A DNA stretch of 29,356 nt. Source: a virus. The DNA is taken from positions 1 to 29,356 of the IMG/VR virus record IMGVR_UViG_3300049893_000819; one strand, given 5' to 3'. The notes under the pieces were generated by a model. The model made no database searches. It saw only the letters and a list, made by a program, of their open reading frames with translations, and was not told the origin of the DNA. This document shows, piece by piece, positions 17,780 to 24,123 of this stretch. The first letter of the stretch is position 1. Each line of letters begins with the position of its first letter. A program made the position numbers and the translations under genes.

Positions 17780-17803
17780 ACAATATCCTATATATTATAC
17801 TAT

Positions 17804-17885
17804 ATTATATATTAACAAATTCTTAGATTTTGTATTGTATTACTTATTATATATATTAACAATATCTAGATTTTGTATTATATTA
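17804..17885 (-). promoter_or_regulatory. Tandem AT-rich elements, probable leftward promoters
   Basis: Two imperfect direct repeats 44 bases apart (about 17804-17842 and 17846-17885) share, on the minus strand, the box AATACAAAATCTA, then TTGTTAATATATA, then a TATAAT hexamer (17809-17804 and 17851-17846). The box-to-TATAAT geometry is the same to within a base. The AAAATC upstream hexamer is a poor match to a bacterial -35, so these may need an activator or another polymerase. They lie just upstream of the structural arm. They could also be origin iterons. Confidence 0.45.
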
Positions 17886-17925
17886 TTAAGATCTTATTCT
17901 TTATCTCAGATCTCGGTTTCGTCGA

Positions 17926-17990
17926 ACCCTCGATAAAACCAATAGAGGGTAATCCACCCCAATCGTGTTTAACGTGTTGGAATGATTGGG
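17926..17990. promoter_or_regulatory. Two adjacent inverted repeats
   Basis: ACCCTC (17926-17931) pairs with GAGGGT (17945-17950) across 13 bases, and CCCAATC (17958-17964) pairs with GATTGGG (17984-17990) across 19 bases. Both are perfect. The second left arm overlaps CCACCCCAAT, a 10-base match to the end of the 34-base repeats further right. They could be operators or structured leader RNA; no protein partner is identified. Confidence 0.35.
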
Positions 17991-18116
17991 TTATTCAGTT
18001 TTCGAAGCGAAATCGTGATAAGTACCTGTGTAACTACTTGGTTTCCTTTATAAAATTGACTCCAAATCTCACTGCAGTTAGAAAAAGTTCCATAATCCTC
18101 ACAAAATAGGGAAAAT

Positions 18117-18150
18117 TCCTCCTCCCGTTGGATACGACCACCCCAATATA
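18117..18150 (+). repeat. 34-base direct repeat, copy 1
   Basis: This copy starts TCCTCCTCCCGTTGGATACG and ends ACCACCCCAATATA. It is identical over 34 bases to copy 2, which lies 95 bases downstream. It lies 108 bases before the first right-arm gene and is likely a promoter or control element for that arm. The segment ATACGAC also occurs in the T7-type promoter core, but downstream bases differ and no phage RNA polymerase is in the window. Confidence 0.75.
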
Positions 18151-18191
18151 GCGTAAAATTAATTTAGATTAAAGAAAATTAATTTCTTGCC

Positions 18192-18213
18192 GATAACCAT
18201 ACTAGAGGTTATC
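18192..18213. promoter_or_regulatory. Perfect 7-base inverted repeat between the 34-base repeats
   Basis: GATAACC (18192-18198) and GGTTATC (18207-18213) are separated by 8 bases. The right arm runs into the first bases of repeat copy 2. The 22-base span is right for a dimeric repressor operator; as RNA it would be a modest hairpin with no U-run. An operator is the simpler reading given its position just upstream of copy 2. Confidence 0.4.
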
Positions 18214-18245
18214 CTCCTCCCGTTGGATACGACCACCCCAATATA
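18212..18245 (+). repeat. 34-base direct repeat, copy 2
   Basis: This is an exact copy of 18117-18150. It ends immediately before the ribosome binding site (AGGCAGGA) of the first right-arm gene at 18258, leaving 12 bases between the repeat and the ATG. If the repeat is a promoter, the transcript leader would be very short. If it is a binding site for a repressor or for the phage's own protein, it would block initiation at this gene. Confidence 0.75.
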
Positions 18246-18257
18246 AGGCAGGAAAAA

Positions 18258-18818
18258 ATGCAGTGGACTGAAGAAAAATTAAAAGACCTGGCAGCGAGGG
18301 CACTTACGCGATTTCCATACCCCCTTGGCCCGACACGCCGCAATTTAATCACAAAGTCCAGGTACCGGCCAAAGTCGCAAGATAAGGCAGCATGGCGACA
18401 ATACCATATAGGATTAAGGGCTTATATAGTTTTATTTGACACTATGTTGACGGGTTGTAGACATAGTGCACAATGGCTACTTCCAGACGACCCCGAAAAG
18501 GCGCATCGTATATATCGAGAATTACGACAAAATCAATACGAATACAATAATGATATTGTTAATGACCCCGATTGGGATCTGCGCGACGCAGAGAGACACC
18601 CAAACTACTCCCCTCTTGATATTTCCGTCGAATTTCCTGATGACGTTGACGTGGCAAAGCAGAGATATAAAAAATTAAATATGCCTATTGATGTGCGATT
18701 ATCAGAAGAGGATCGCCCACCTGCACCGGTAAAACGGCTAACCGCCGAAGAATATTATAAAATAAAAAAATTAGAACAAGAGGCTAAAGAAAAATCACAA
18801 AATACCGATAAGGTTTAG
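18258..18818 (+). CDS. First right-arm protein, unknown, with C-terminal PVK-LT-EEY motif
   Basis: This 186-residue, charged, soluble protein starts at an ATG behind AGGCAGGA. Residues 1-55 are basic and helical (TEEKLKDLAARALTRFPYPL). A middle helix holds a single Cys at 67 (TGCRHSAQW), and a long acidic middle follows (~95-155, with NDPDWDLRDAERHPNY). The C-terminal 30 residues carry PVKRLTAEEYYKIK (157-170) and a charged helix. The next gene ends in nearly the same motif. I recognise no family. First genes after a phage's early control region are often host-takeover or transcription-control proteins, but that is inference from place only. Confidence 0.7.
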   Translation: MQWTEEKLKDLAARALTRFPYPLGPTRRNLITKSRYRPKSQDKAAWRQYHIGLRAYIVLFDTMLTGCRHSAQWLLPDDPEKAHRIYRELRQNQYEYNNDIVNDPDWDLRDAERHPNYSPLDISVEFPDDVDVAKQRYKKLNMPIDVRLSEEDRPPAPVKRLTAEEYYKIKKLEQEAKEKSQNTDKV

Positions 18819-18819
18819 G

Positions 18820-18842
18820 TATACGGTGATAACGCCGGTATA
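18820..18842 (+). other. Small hairpin between the first two right-arm genes
   Basis: TATACGG (18820-18826) can pair with CC-GTATA (18835-18842, one bulged G) across an 8-base loop, just after the stop codon at 18818. There is no U-run, so it is more likely an RNA-processing or stability hairpin than a terminator. It lies 12 bases before the next ATG and could also affect that gene's translation. Confidence 0.3.
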
Positions 18843-18854
18843 GGAATTTAACTT

Positions 18855-19070
18855 ATGAAACGGAGAGATGTTGTGGATTTTATTAATGATTTAATTAGCG
18901 GGACGCGCCCCTTAGTTAAGCCGATCGAGTTGCCCCTCCCACAAGTGCGACTACCGAGCTATGACGGCCCCTATTGGGGTCCAGTTAAGCAATTAACGCC
19001 TGAGGAGTATTTTAAGGCTAAGGAACAAGAAAAAGCGCAGGCGGCGGCAAAGGTATTGCCCGCTAAATAA
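18855..19070 (+). CDS. Unknown 71-residue protein sharing the PVK-LT-EEY motif
   Basis: The product is basic with an N-terminal helix (MKRRDVVDFINDLISG), a Pro-rich extended middle (IELPLPQVRLPS), and a C-terminus with PVKQLTPEEYFKAK (43-56) followed by an Ala/Lys/Glu helix. The motif matches the end of the preceding 186-residue protein at 10 of 14 positions. This suggests both bind the same partner or the same site. AGGA lies 9 bases from the ATG. No known family is recognised. Confidence 0.65.
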   Translation: MKRRDVVDFINDLISGTRPLVKPIELPLPQVRLPSYDGPYWGPVKQLTPEEYFKAKEQEKAQAAAKVLPAK

Positions 19071-19102
19071 AATGGCTCAAACGCTCGATTTAGGGCCTTA
19101 AA

Positions 19103-20062
19103 ATGGAATTATCACGCATGATAGGAAAGAGACGATTAAGCCCATCAAAAGCCGCCTGGGTTGTGGGCGACAAGGTAGATACGAACTACCCAAAGTCCTG
19201 TCTAAGATATACCGTCTGGGAACGTCGATTCAGTAAAGATAATGAGATTGACCCGGTATATACGGCGCTAGGCGCCATCGATGAGACGCGATACGCCACA
19301 AAATTAGCCCGGGATAAGATCCCGTTTCGTAGAGAGGTGGAAATCACACACCCAATTGGAAGCACTGGGATAAATATAGAAGGCCGGATAGATTTTTATA
19401 TTTCTACCGAACCGCCTCGATTAGTCGAAAAAAAGTCAGTAATATCAGTATCTAGAACTAAAAAAATAATACAAGATGGTACTATAGACCCCGCTCATCT
19501 TGCTCAGCTGTTAACATATATGGCAGTGTCCAAAATACCAACCGGTAGTATCGTAATAACTTCCTGGGGCTGGGACGAAGATATAGACGCATTAGTGGTT
19601 ACCGGGGAAAGGGAGTTTTTAATAGAACTAACTCCACAAGGCGAAATAAGGGTTGACAATACCCCATATCCAGCGCATATTAAACAATTGCAGGCATGGT
19701 TTCATTCAGCCGCCACTGCGATGAACAACGCCGAGACCCAACTACCTGCGCGCCCGATGTTTAAACAGGGTTGGAACAATCCTTGCAATAAGTGCCCATT
19801 GAATGCAGCCTGCGAACAATATGATAAACATCAAAACGCTAAAGTTTTTTGGCAAGAAACCGAAATATTAGAACCTGAGCCGGGCCCCAAAGCACAGATC
19901 CCGGAACCTAAACGAAAGAAAGGAAAACGACATGACAATCAAGTTTCAAACAGCGTCAACCCCAACAATGACTCCGGAAGAATTTCAAGCAAAGAAAACC
20001 TCTTCGGGCGGCAAATTCATTCGCGAGCCGGGGACCTATTCACTGATAGTGACGGGGATTGA
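19103..20062 (+). CDS. Cas4/RecB-like nuclease with iron-sulfur cysteines
   Basis: This 319-residue protein has PD-(D/E)xK nuclease features: an acidic residue near E61 (GAIDETRY), D97 (EGRIDFYI), E109-K110-K111 (LVEKKSV) and Q135 (AQLLTYM). C33 (KSCLRYTVWER) together with C228, C231 and C237 (NPCNKCPLNAAC) match the four-cysteine iron-sulfur arrangement of Cas4, AddB and related exonucleases. It probably resects DNA ends in replication or recombination, next to SSB and a Sak4-like protein. The last 44 codons, a basic polar tail after KRKKGKRHD, overlap the next gene by 131 bases. No CRISPR array or cas1 is present, so an adaptation role is not indicated. Confidence 0.82.
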   Translation: MELSRMIGKRRLSPSKAAWVVGDKVDTNYPKSCLRYTVWERRFSKDNEIDPVYTALGAIDETRYATKLARDKIPFRREVEITHPIGSTGINIEGRIDFYISTEPPRLVEKKSVISVSRTKKIIQDGTIDPAHLAQLLTYMAVSKIPTGSIVITSWGWDEDIDALVVTGEREFLIELTPQGEIRVDNTPYPAHIKQLQAWFHSAATAMNNAETQLPARPMFKQGWNNPCNKCPLNAACEQYDKHQNAKVFWQETEILEPEPGPKAQIPEPKRKKGKRHDNQVSNSVNPNNDSGRISSKENLFGRQIHSRAGDLFTDSDGD

Positions 20063-20585
20063 ATCAAAAGGACCAAACCAATTTGATAATGACTGGTATG
20101 ACTTTGTGATGCAGCTAGAGAATTCGGACGGCCAATCCACTTCTCACTATATTACAATCCCAACTACCGCGCAAAAATCATTTATGTTTGGATCAAAAAA
20201 GTCTTTGGCTGAATACGCCAAACTTGAAAAACTCTTATTGGGATTTGGTATTAAATTAGAATATAGTAATGCTATCACTCAAATCGCCACATTATTTAGT
20301 GACGCTGCAGCCAACTTTGTCGGCAAACAAGTCTCTATGCGCTTAGGGTACAACTCTAATCACCTCAAGTTTATTGGTAAGAACGGAGAAGTTTCCGAGT
20401 ATAAGATCCTAGATAAAAAAGGTGATGAAGTTACCCCCCTAGTGTTTGCTGGTTTTGAGGCCGGGGAACAGTACGCCAAAGAAAATAATATTAAGTTACA
20501 AGCGTTCATCCGAGTACAAGAAGTTGTACCATCAACGGTAGCCACAATTTCATTGGCCGCTAACGATACTAGTTTACCTTTCTAA
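19932..20585 (+). CDS. SSB-like single-stranded DNA-binding protein
   Basis: This 217-residue protein opens with a polar start (MTIKFQTASTPTMTPEEFQA). A beta-rich core of OB-fold size follows at ~30-155, with PGTYSLIVTGIESKG and WYDFVMQLENSDG; the end is DTSLPF. The LPF tip after an acidic residue is like the C-terminal peptide by which bacterial SSBs recruit partners. It would protect single-stranded DNA and organise the replication proteins encoded beside it. The start lies inside the nuclease gene but has a good site (AGAAAGGA). The OB fold is inferred from strand pattern and context; the tail is the most specific clue. Confidence 0.65.
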   Translation: MTIKFQTASTPTMTPEEFQAKKTSSGGKFIREPGTYSLIVTGIESKGPNQFDNDWYDFVMQLENSDGQSTSHYITIPTTAQKSFMFGSKKSLAEYAKLEKLLLGFGIKLEYSNAITQIATLFSDAAANFVGKQVSMRLGYNSNHLKFIGKNGEVSEYKILDKKGDEVTPLVFAGFEAGEQYAKENNIKLQAFIRVQEVVPSTVATISLAANDTSLPF

Positions 20586-20590
20586 TTAAC

Positions 20591-20606
20591 GGGGGAGCGA
20601 TCCCCC
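20591..20606 (+). other. GNRA-capped hairpin after the SSB-like gene
   Basis: GGGGGA, loop GCGA, TCCCCC makes a perfect 6-pair stem closed by a GNRA tetraloop, 6 bases after the stop and 16 bases before the primase ATG. Only ATTTCT follows, so it is at best a leaky terminator. It could stabilise the upstream SSB message or lower primase expression. Confidence 0.45.
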
Positions 20607-20621
20607 ATTTCTGAGGTTAAA

Positions 20622-21428
20622 ATGTACTACGTAGAATATGCATTAGAACCTTATAAACGCTCCGGAGTAATGATCCCTGTTTCCGCCCTACCGGCGCTAT
20701 ATGAACGCCCAGACGCAGGATATTGCTCTTATTATTGGTTTAACAAGGAATCCGCCGATGCAATCCGATCAGCACGAAAGTCTGTGGGACTTTCTAGTTA
20801 TCCTGTTTATACTAGGTACCTTGTATTGGATATTGACCGCGAACATGACATAAATCAAGCCCTACGCGATATGGAACAATATTCATTAGAACTACAGGCC
20901 GAAAATATTAAACACTCTGTGTGGGTGTCAGGAGGTAAAGGGTTTCATGTGTATATCTCTTGCGAAGCTATGGAAGGACTTCATGTCCCTTTCTCCCAGC
21001 TTGAATGGGTCCGAGCGCGTAATTGGAACGTGGACAAATCTCTCTATCAACACGGAAGGCTTCTTAGTAATCCCGGACGGAAGTCAAAGAAAACTGGAAT
21101 ACGGAAACATAAGATTCGCGAGTTTGACGGACAACTCTTGCGAGTGCCCGCAGTGCAACCCCCCGAGCGAGAAACCAAAAATCTCGAAATTACAGACGCT
21201 GATAAATTACGTCTCGCGTTTTTCCGCCTCCAAAAGATTCTTGAAAGTGATCCTGATAGTCGACATACTACTATTTGGAGCACTGCTATGTTATGTGCAG
21301 CAGCTGGGTTAAATCAAGATCTGACAACACAACTAATACAAGTGGTAAACAACCAATGGACAAACCCAAAAGACCAAGAAGGACTCCTGCGAGCAATCCA
21401 GCAGGCGTATTCCCAGATATCCCCGTAG
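20622..21428 (+). CDS. Archaeo-eukaryotic-type primase
   Basis: This 268-residue protein would make primers for replication. It shows the primase superfamily signature: D70-x-D72 in YLVLDIDRE, then S103-G-G-K-G-F-H109 (VWVSGGKGFHVYI), then a basic motif near 146-157 (GRLLSNPGRKSKKTG). The C-terminal ~70 residues are helical (AMLCAAAGLNQDLTTQLIQV), like a PriCT accessory domain. It has no zinc finger or fused helicase. This gene replaces the DnaG/T7-type primase found in many podoviruses. It lies in the replication cluster after SSB, and its end overlaps the HNH gene by 73 bases. Confidence 0.85.
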   Translation: MYYVEYALEPYKRSGVMIPVSALPALYERPDAGYCSYYWFNKESADAIRSARKSVGLSSYPVYTRYLVLDIDREHDINQALRDMEQYSLELQAENIKHSVWVSGGKGFHVYISCEAMEGLHVPFSQLEWVRARNWNVDKSLYQHGRLLSNPGRKSKKTGIRKHKIREFDGQLLRVPAVQPPERETKNLEITDADKLRLAFFRLQKILESDPDSRHTTIWSTAMLCAAAGLNQDLTTQLIQVVNNQWTNPKDQEGLLRAIQQAYSQISP

Positions 21429-21919
21429 GAGTAACAGAAAGTTCTGCATGGACTTACTCATATTTTAGGGGGCTGATTAGAGGTGCACTGCGTAGAATAT
21501 ATTTTAGATGGCCTGGACGCACCGCTGCATTGGCTAGAGTAAGAGTAGAGGTACCCGCAGTAACCGCTAAAGGTATTCCGAAGAAAAGGCCCGAAGTCTG
21601 GTATAAATGCGAAATGTGCAGTGCGCTAGGAAAGGCACAAGTTAGTAAGAAAAACCCAAAAGGTTATTTGAGAGTTTGGGTTGATCATGACCCCCCACTA
21701 GTACCACTGGACCGACCGTATTTACCTTGGTCTGAGTATGTGGAACGACTTTTTTGCACCGCAGATAAATTAAGGATATTATGTGATAACTGCCACTACA
21801 CAGTCACCCAGGAACAAAACGCTCAGCGTAGGGAGTATAGACGTGCTGCTAGACGGCAAGAAACCGGCGAAACAGAACCAAATCCAACTGATTCAACAGA
21901 TTCAGGTGGCACTGAGTAA
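21356..21919 (+). CDS. HNH-type zinc-binding nuclease-like protein
   Basis: I chose the ATG at 21356 (187 residues, MDKPKRPRRTPASN) over an upstream TTG at 21275. The N-terminal 80 residues are basic. C85-x2-C88 (YKCEMCSA), D110-H111-D112 (WVDHDPP) and C143-x2-C146-H147 (CDNCHYTV) form the two zinc-binding pairs and central DH of a Cys-type HNH endonuclease. The acidic tail is Glu/Thr-rich. It may nick or cut DNA in replication, recombination or packaging, or be a relict homing enzyme. It overlaps both primase and helicase genes, which argues against it being a recent intruder. Ribosome site is weak, so expression may be coupled. Confidence 0.7.
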   Translation: MDKPKRPRRTPASNPAGVFPDIPVGVTESSAWTYSYFRGLIRGALRRIYFRWPGRTAALARVRVEVPAVTAKGIPKKRPEVWYKCEMCSALGKAQVSKKNPKGYLRVWVDHDPPLVPLDRPYLPWSEYVERLFCTADKLRILCDNCHYTVTQEQNAQRREYRRAARRQETGETEPNPTDSTDSGGTE

Positions 21920-23216
21920 GTACGATGTAGTCGGGGTTAATGCCCCTCCTGGCTGGGGTAAAACATACATATCTAGAGCGATTCAATTACAACAACCTAG
22001 ATGCGACATTATTGTTTCTAGTAATCACTTAATGGACCAAATGACCCGCGACTATCCTGAATTGGCCGCGGCTAAAGGAAAAGCAAATTATGAGACCGCA
22101 AAAGACTACCAGACTGCCAGACGTGTTGCCGGGACGGCGGCGCATGCAATATTTAATCCTATGTCTGCTTTATTCACCGTCCCCCGAGAAGGCCGCAAAG
22201 TTGCCCTTACCATCATCGATGAGGCGCATACTCTTAGCGAAGTTTTGCGAAATGCGGCTACCAATACTTTCGATACCAATAAAGCGGGTATCCCGGCGAC
22301 ATGTAGAACCGAATATGATTTAGTCACGTGGGCCAAGGACAGATTTAAATTACTACAGCAAAAATTTATTGCTGGAGAACTAAGTCCTGCCATGGTCAAT
22401 CAATTTGAACAAGTTGGTATGATTTATTACTCAGTTATTGGTCAAGAAATGCGGTCAATTTTTAAAATTAGTAGGGGCGGTAGAGTTGTACGTGGGAGAT
22501 CTGTGGAGACATTATCTGTAACAGCGCTAGAATGCCCGCAAGGCATATTAAATCGGTTGTACGGCGATGGTAAGGTATTATTACTATCTGGGTCTCTTAC
22601 ACGTTCTGAAACAGAACTACTCGCAGCAGGTCGGTCATTTACATGGTTATCAGTACCTTATTTGGCCCCGCCGGAGAATAGACCGGTATACATTAGATCG
22701 GTCCCACGGGAATTGCGACGAGACATCCCCACGTTGGCCAATATGATACGTACAATTTATATTGAAAATAGTATGGCACCTACGCTAGTACATGCTACCT
22801 ACGCAGATCAAACTTTATTGGCGCAAGCCCTTGCTGATCTGACACCGATAACTAACTCCCCGACCACTAAATTAAAGGCCGAAAAGAAATTTAAGGCTGA
22901 TGGTGGGATTTGGATCGCCGCAGGGTGCTCCGAGGGGGTTGATTTACCCTATGATGACTGTGAGGTGGTAATATTACCCACCCTCCAATTTCCAAATAAA
23001 GGAGATTTATATGTCCAAAAAAGGTTGGGCCAGCCTGGGGGAGCTCGCTGGTATGCTATCAAAACGTTGGAAAACACTGTACAACGACTTGGTAGAGGTA
23101 TGCGAGGTCATGATGACTATTGTAAACATTTTATTATCGATCCCTATTTCCCGCAACTCTGGGCAGAATACAAACAAGAATTTGAACCACTCAACGTCGT
23201 CTGGGGACAAGAATGA
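21843..23216 (+). CDS. Superfamily 2 DNA helicase, DinG/XPD-like without the Fe-S cysteines
   Basis: The start is taken as GTG 21843 (457 residues) because AGGGAG lies 7 bases before it; the open frame extends to a GTG at 21783. Motif I is NAPPGWGKTY (33-42), motif II IIDEAH (124-129) and motif VI VQRLGRGMRG near the C-terminus. The segment ANYETAK (81-87) sits where DinG/XPD enzymes have 'NYxC', the first iron-sulfur cysteine. Only ~20 residues without cysteine separate it from AHAIFNPMSAL, so the cluster domain appears lost. The protein should unwind DNA with ATP in phage replication or recombination. It overlaps HNH by 77 bases and the next gene by ATGA. Confidence 0.83.
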   Translation: MLLDGKKPAKQNQIQLIQQIQVALSKYDVVGVNAPPGWGKTYISRAIQLQQPRCDIIVSSNHLMDQMTRDYPELAAAKGKANYETAKDYQTARRVAGTAAHAIFNPMSALFTVPREGRKVALTIIDEAHTLSEVLRNAATNTFDTNKAGIPATCRTEYDLVTWAKDRFKLLQQKFIAGELSPAMVNQFEQVGMIYYSVIGQEMRSIFKISRGGRVVRGRSVETLSVTALECPQGILNRLYGDGKVLLLSGSLTRSETELLAAGRSFTWLSVPYLAPPENRPVYIRSVPRELRRDIPTLANMIRTIYIENSMAPTLVHATYADQTLLAQALADLTPITNSPTTKLKAEKKFKADGGIWIAAGCSEGVDLPYDDCEVVILPTLQFPNKGDLYVQKRLGQPGGARWYAIKTLENTVQRLGRGMRGHDDYCKHFIIDPYFPQLWAEYKQEFEPLNVVWGQE

Positions 23217-23929
23217 AAATCAAGTTTAATTTTTTAAATAAAGTAATTTTATTCATTTCTGACATGCATTTGCCATATCACCATAAAGACGCGCTTAAGT
23301 TTTTGAAAAAGCTCAAGGCGATATATAAACCGGACCTGGTAATTAGTGTCGGAGATTTAGGAGACTTTCACAATATAAGCTTTCATAAGTCGGACCCTAT
23401 GCTGCCCAATGCTAACGAAGAACTAGAGGCGCTTCAAAAGTATTCAAGAGAGTTAGAGTCAATATTCCCTGAAATGTATATCACGTTAGGGAATCACGAT
23501 CAGCTTCCAACAAGGAGGCTATTTGATCAAGGAATCCCGTCTTCCTTCTTGAAACCGTATAATGATATTTACGGGGTTGGTAAGGGGTGGAAGTTCGTGG
23601 ATGATTTGGTTATACAGGATAAAAATGAGATTCTATATGTCGCGCATGGAATTGTGAAAGACGGTAAGAAATTGGCGGCGCAACGAGGAGTACACGTTGT
23701 TCAGGGCCACTATCACACCGAAGGTCGTATTGATTATATTAGTAATCCTAGGAATCTTTTGTGGTCTATGCAAGTGGGGTGTTTAATAGATAAGCAGGCG
23801 CTGGCATTCGCGTATGATAAGCTCAATCTTAACCGCCCCATTATTGGAACCGGTCTTTGCGTTCGAGGCAAACCCCTACTAGTCCCTATGCCGCTTAACG
23901 ACAAAAGCCGATGGACAGGAAAACTATGA
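23213..23929 (+). CDS. Calcineurin-like metallophosphoesterase
   Basis: This 238-residue protein has the complete two-metal set: D17-x-H19 (ISDMHLPYHH), G47-D48 (VGDLGDFHN), G93-N-H-D96 (LGNHDQLP), H145 (VAHGIV) and G165-H-Y-H168 (VQGHYHTEG). It hydrolyses phosphoesters; family members act on nucleotides, nucleic-acid ends or proteins, and the exact substrate is not readable. Its place between helicase and the Sak4-like gene suggests a DNA repair or nucleotide role. The start overlaps the helicase stop as ATGA, with GGGG upstream, and the end overlaps the next gene the same way. Confidence 0.9.
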   Translation: MKIKFNFLNKVILFISDMHLPYHHKDALKFLKKLKAIYKPDLVISVGDLGDFHNISFHKSDPMLPNANEELEALQKYSRELESIFPEMYITLGNHDQLPTRRLFDQGIPSSFLKPYNDIYGVGKGWKFVDDLVIQDKNEILYVAHGIVKDGKKLAAQRGVHVVQGHYHTEGRIDYISNPRNLLWSMQVGCLIDKQALAFAYDKLNLNRPIIGTGLCVRGKPLLVPMPLNDKSRWTGKL

Positions 23930-24120
23930 AAGTATTAATATTTGATATTGTTGCTAGAAAAGCGGCGGGATGGACGTACAATTATGAGACTAATAAAATA
24001 AGAGTAAAGTTTCGTAAGTGGTTTGCCGATAAAAGAGCTAGGGAAGAGAAAGCGGCCACAGAACGTAAAGCACATAACCTCAAAGTCCTAAGACAATACG
24101 GACTTTTACCATGGAGATAA
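23926..24120 (+). CDS. Small basic protein, unknown
   Basis: The ATG at 23926 (64 residues) overlaps the phosphoesterase stop as ATGA and has AGGA 5 bases upstream; an ATG at 23911 would add five residues. The start MKVLIFDIVARKAAGWTY is followed by a very basic helix (VKFRKWFADKRAREEKAATE) and the end LRQYGLLPWR. The high Lys/Arg content suggests nucleic acid or protein binding. No family is recognised. It ends 3 bases before the Sak4-like gene. Confidence 0.65.
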   Translation: MKVLIFDIVARKAAGWTYNYETNKIRVKFRKWFADKRAREEKAATERKAHNLKVLRQYGLLPWR

Positions 24121-24123
24121 ACA

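Larger units (their letters stand above)
17780..18257. other. Divergent intergenic control region
   Basis: This 478-base stretch separates the two arms and has no convincing gene. From left to right it holds a pair of AT-rich tandem elements facing left (17804-17885) and an inverted repeat ACCCTC/GAGGGT (17926-17931 with 17945-17950). A second inverted repeat CCCAATC/GATTGGG follows (17958-17964 with 17984-17990), then two 34-base direct repeats (18117-18150 and 18212-18245) with a 7-base inverted repeat between them. A weak bacterial promoter match toward the right is TTGACT at 18056 with TAGAAA 17 bases later. Its position and density of repeats suit promoters, operators and possibly the replication origin. 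Confidence 0.7.

Noticed and set aside
17910-17940. A TTCGA-containing stretch resembling a tRNA T-arm on the minus strand
   Set aside because: The flanking bases do not pair as a T-stem and no acceptor or anticodon arm could be built.
18056-18084. A sigma70-type promoter TTGACT-17-TAGAAA toward the right arm
   Set aside because: The -10 matches only four of six positions and the spot is not linked to the repeats, so I do not list it as a separate feature.
17873-18109. A 78-codon plus-strand frame in the divergent region starting at TTG
   Set aside because: It has no ribosome binding site, begins in AT-rich repeat DNA and crosses the inverted repeats; composition looks like chance.
19103-20062. 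CRISPR adaptation role for the Cas4-like protein
   Set aside because: No repeats of CRISPR type, cas1 or cas2 are present; a phage recombination nuclease explains it better.
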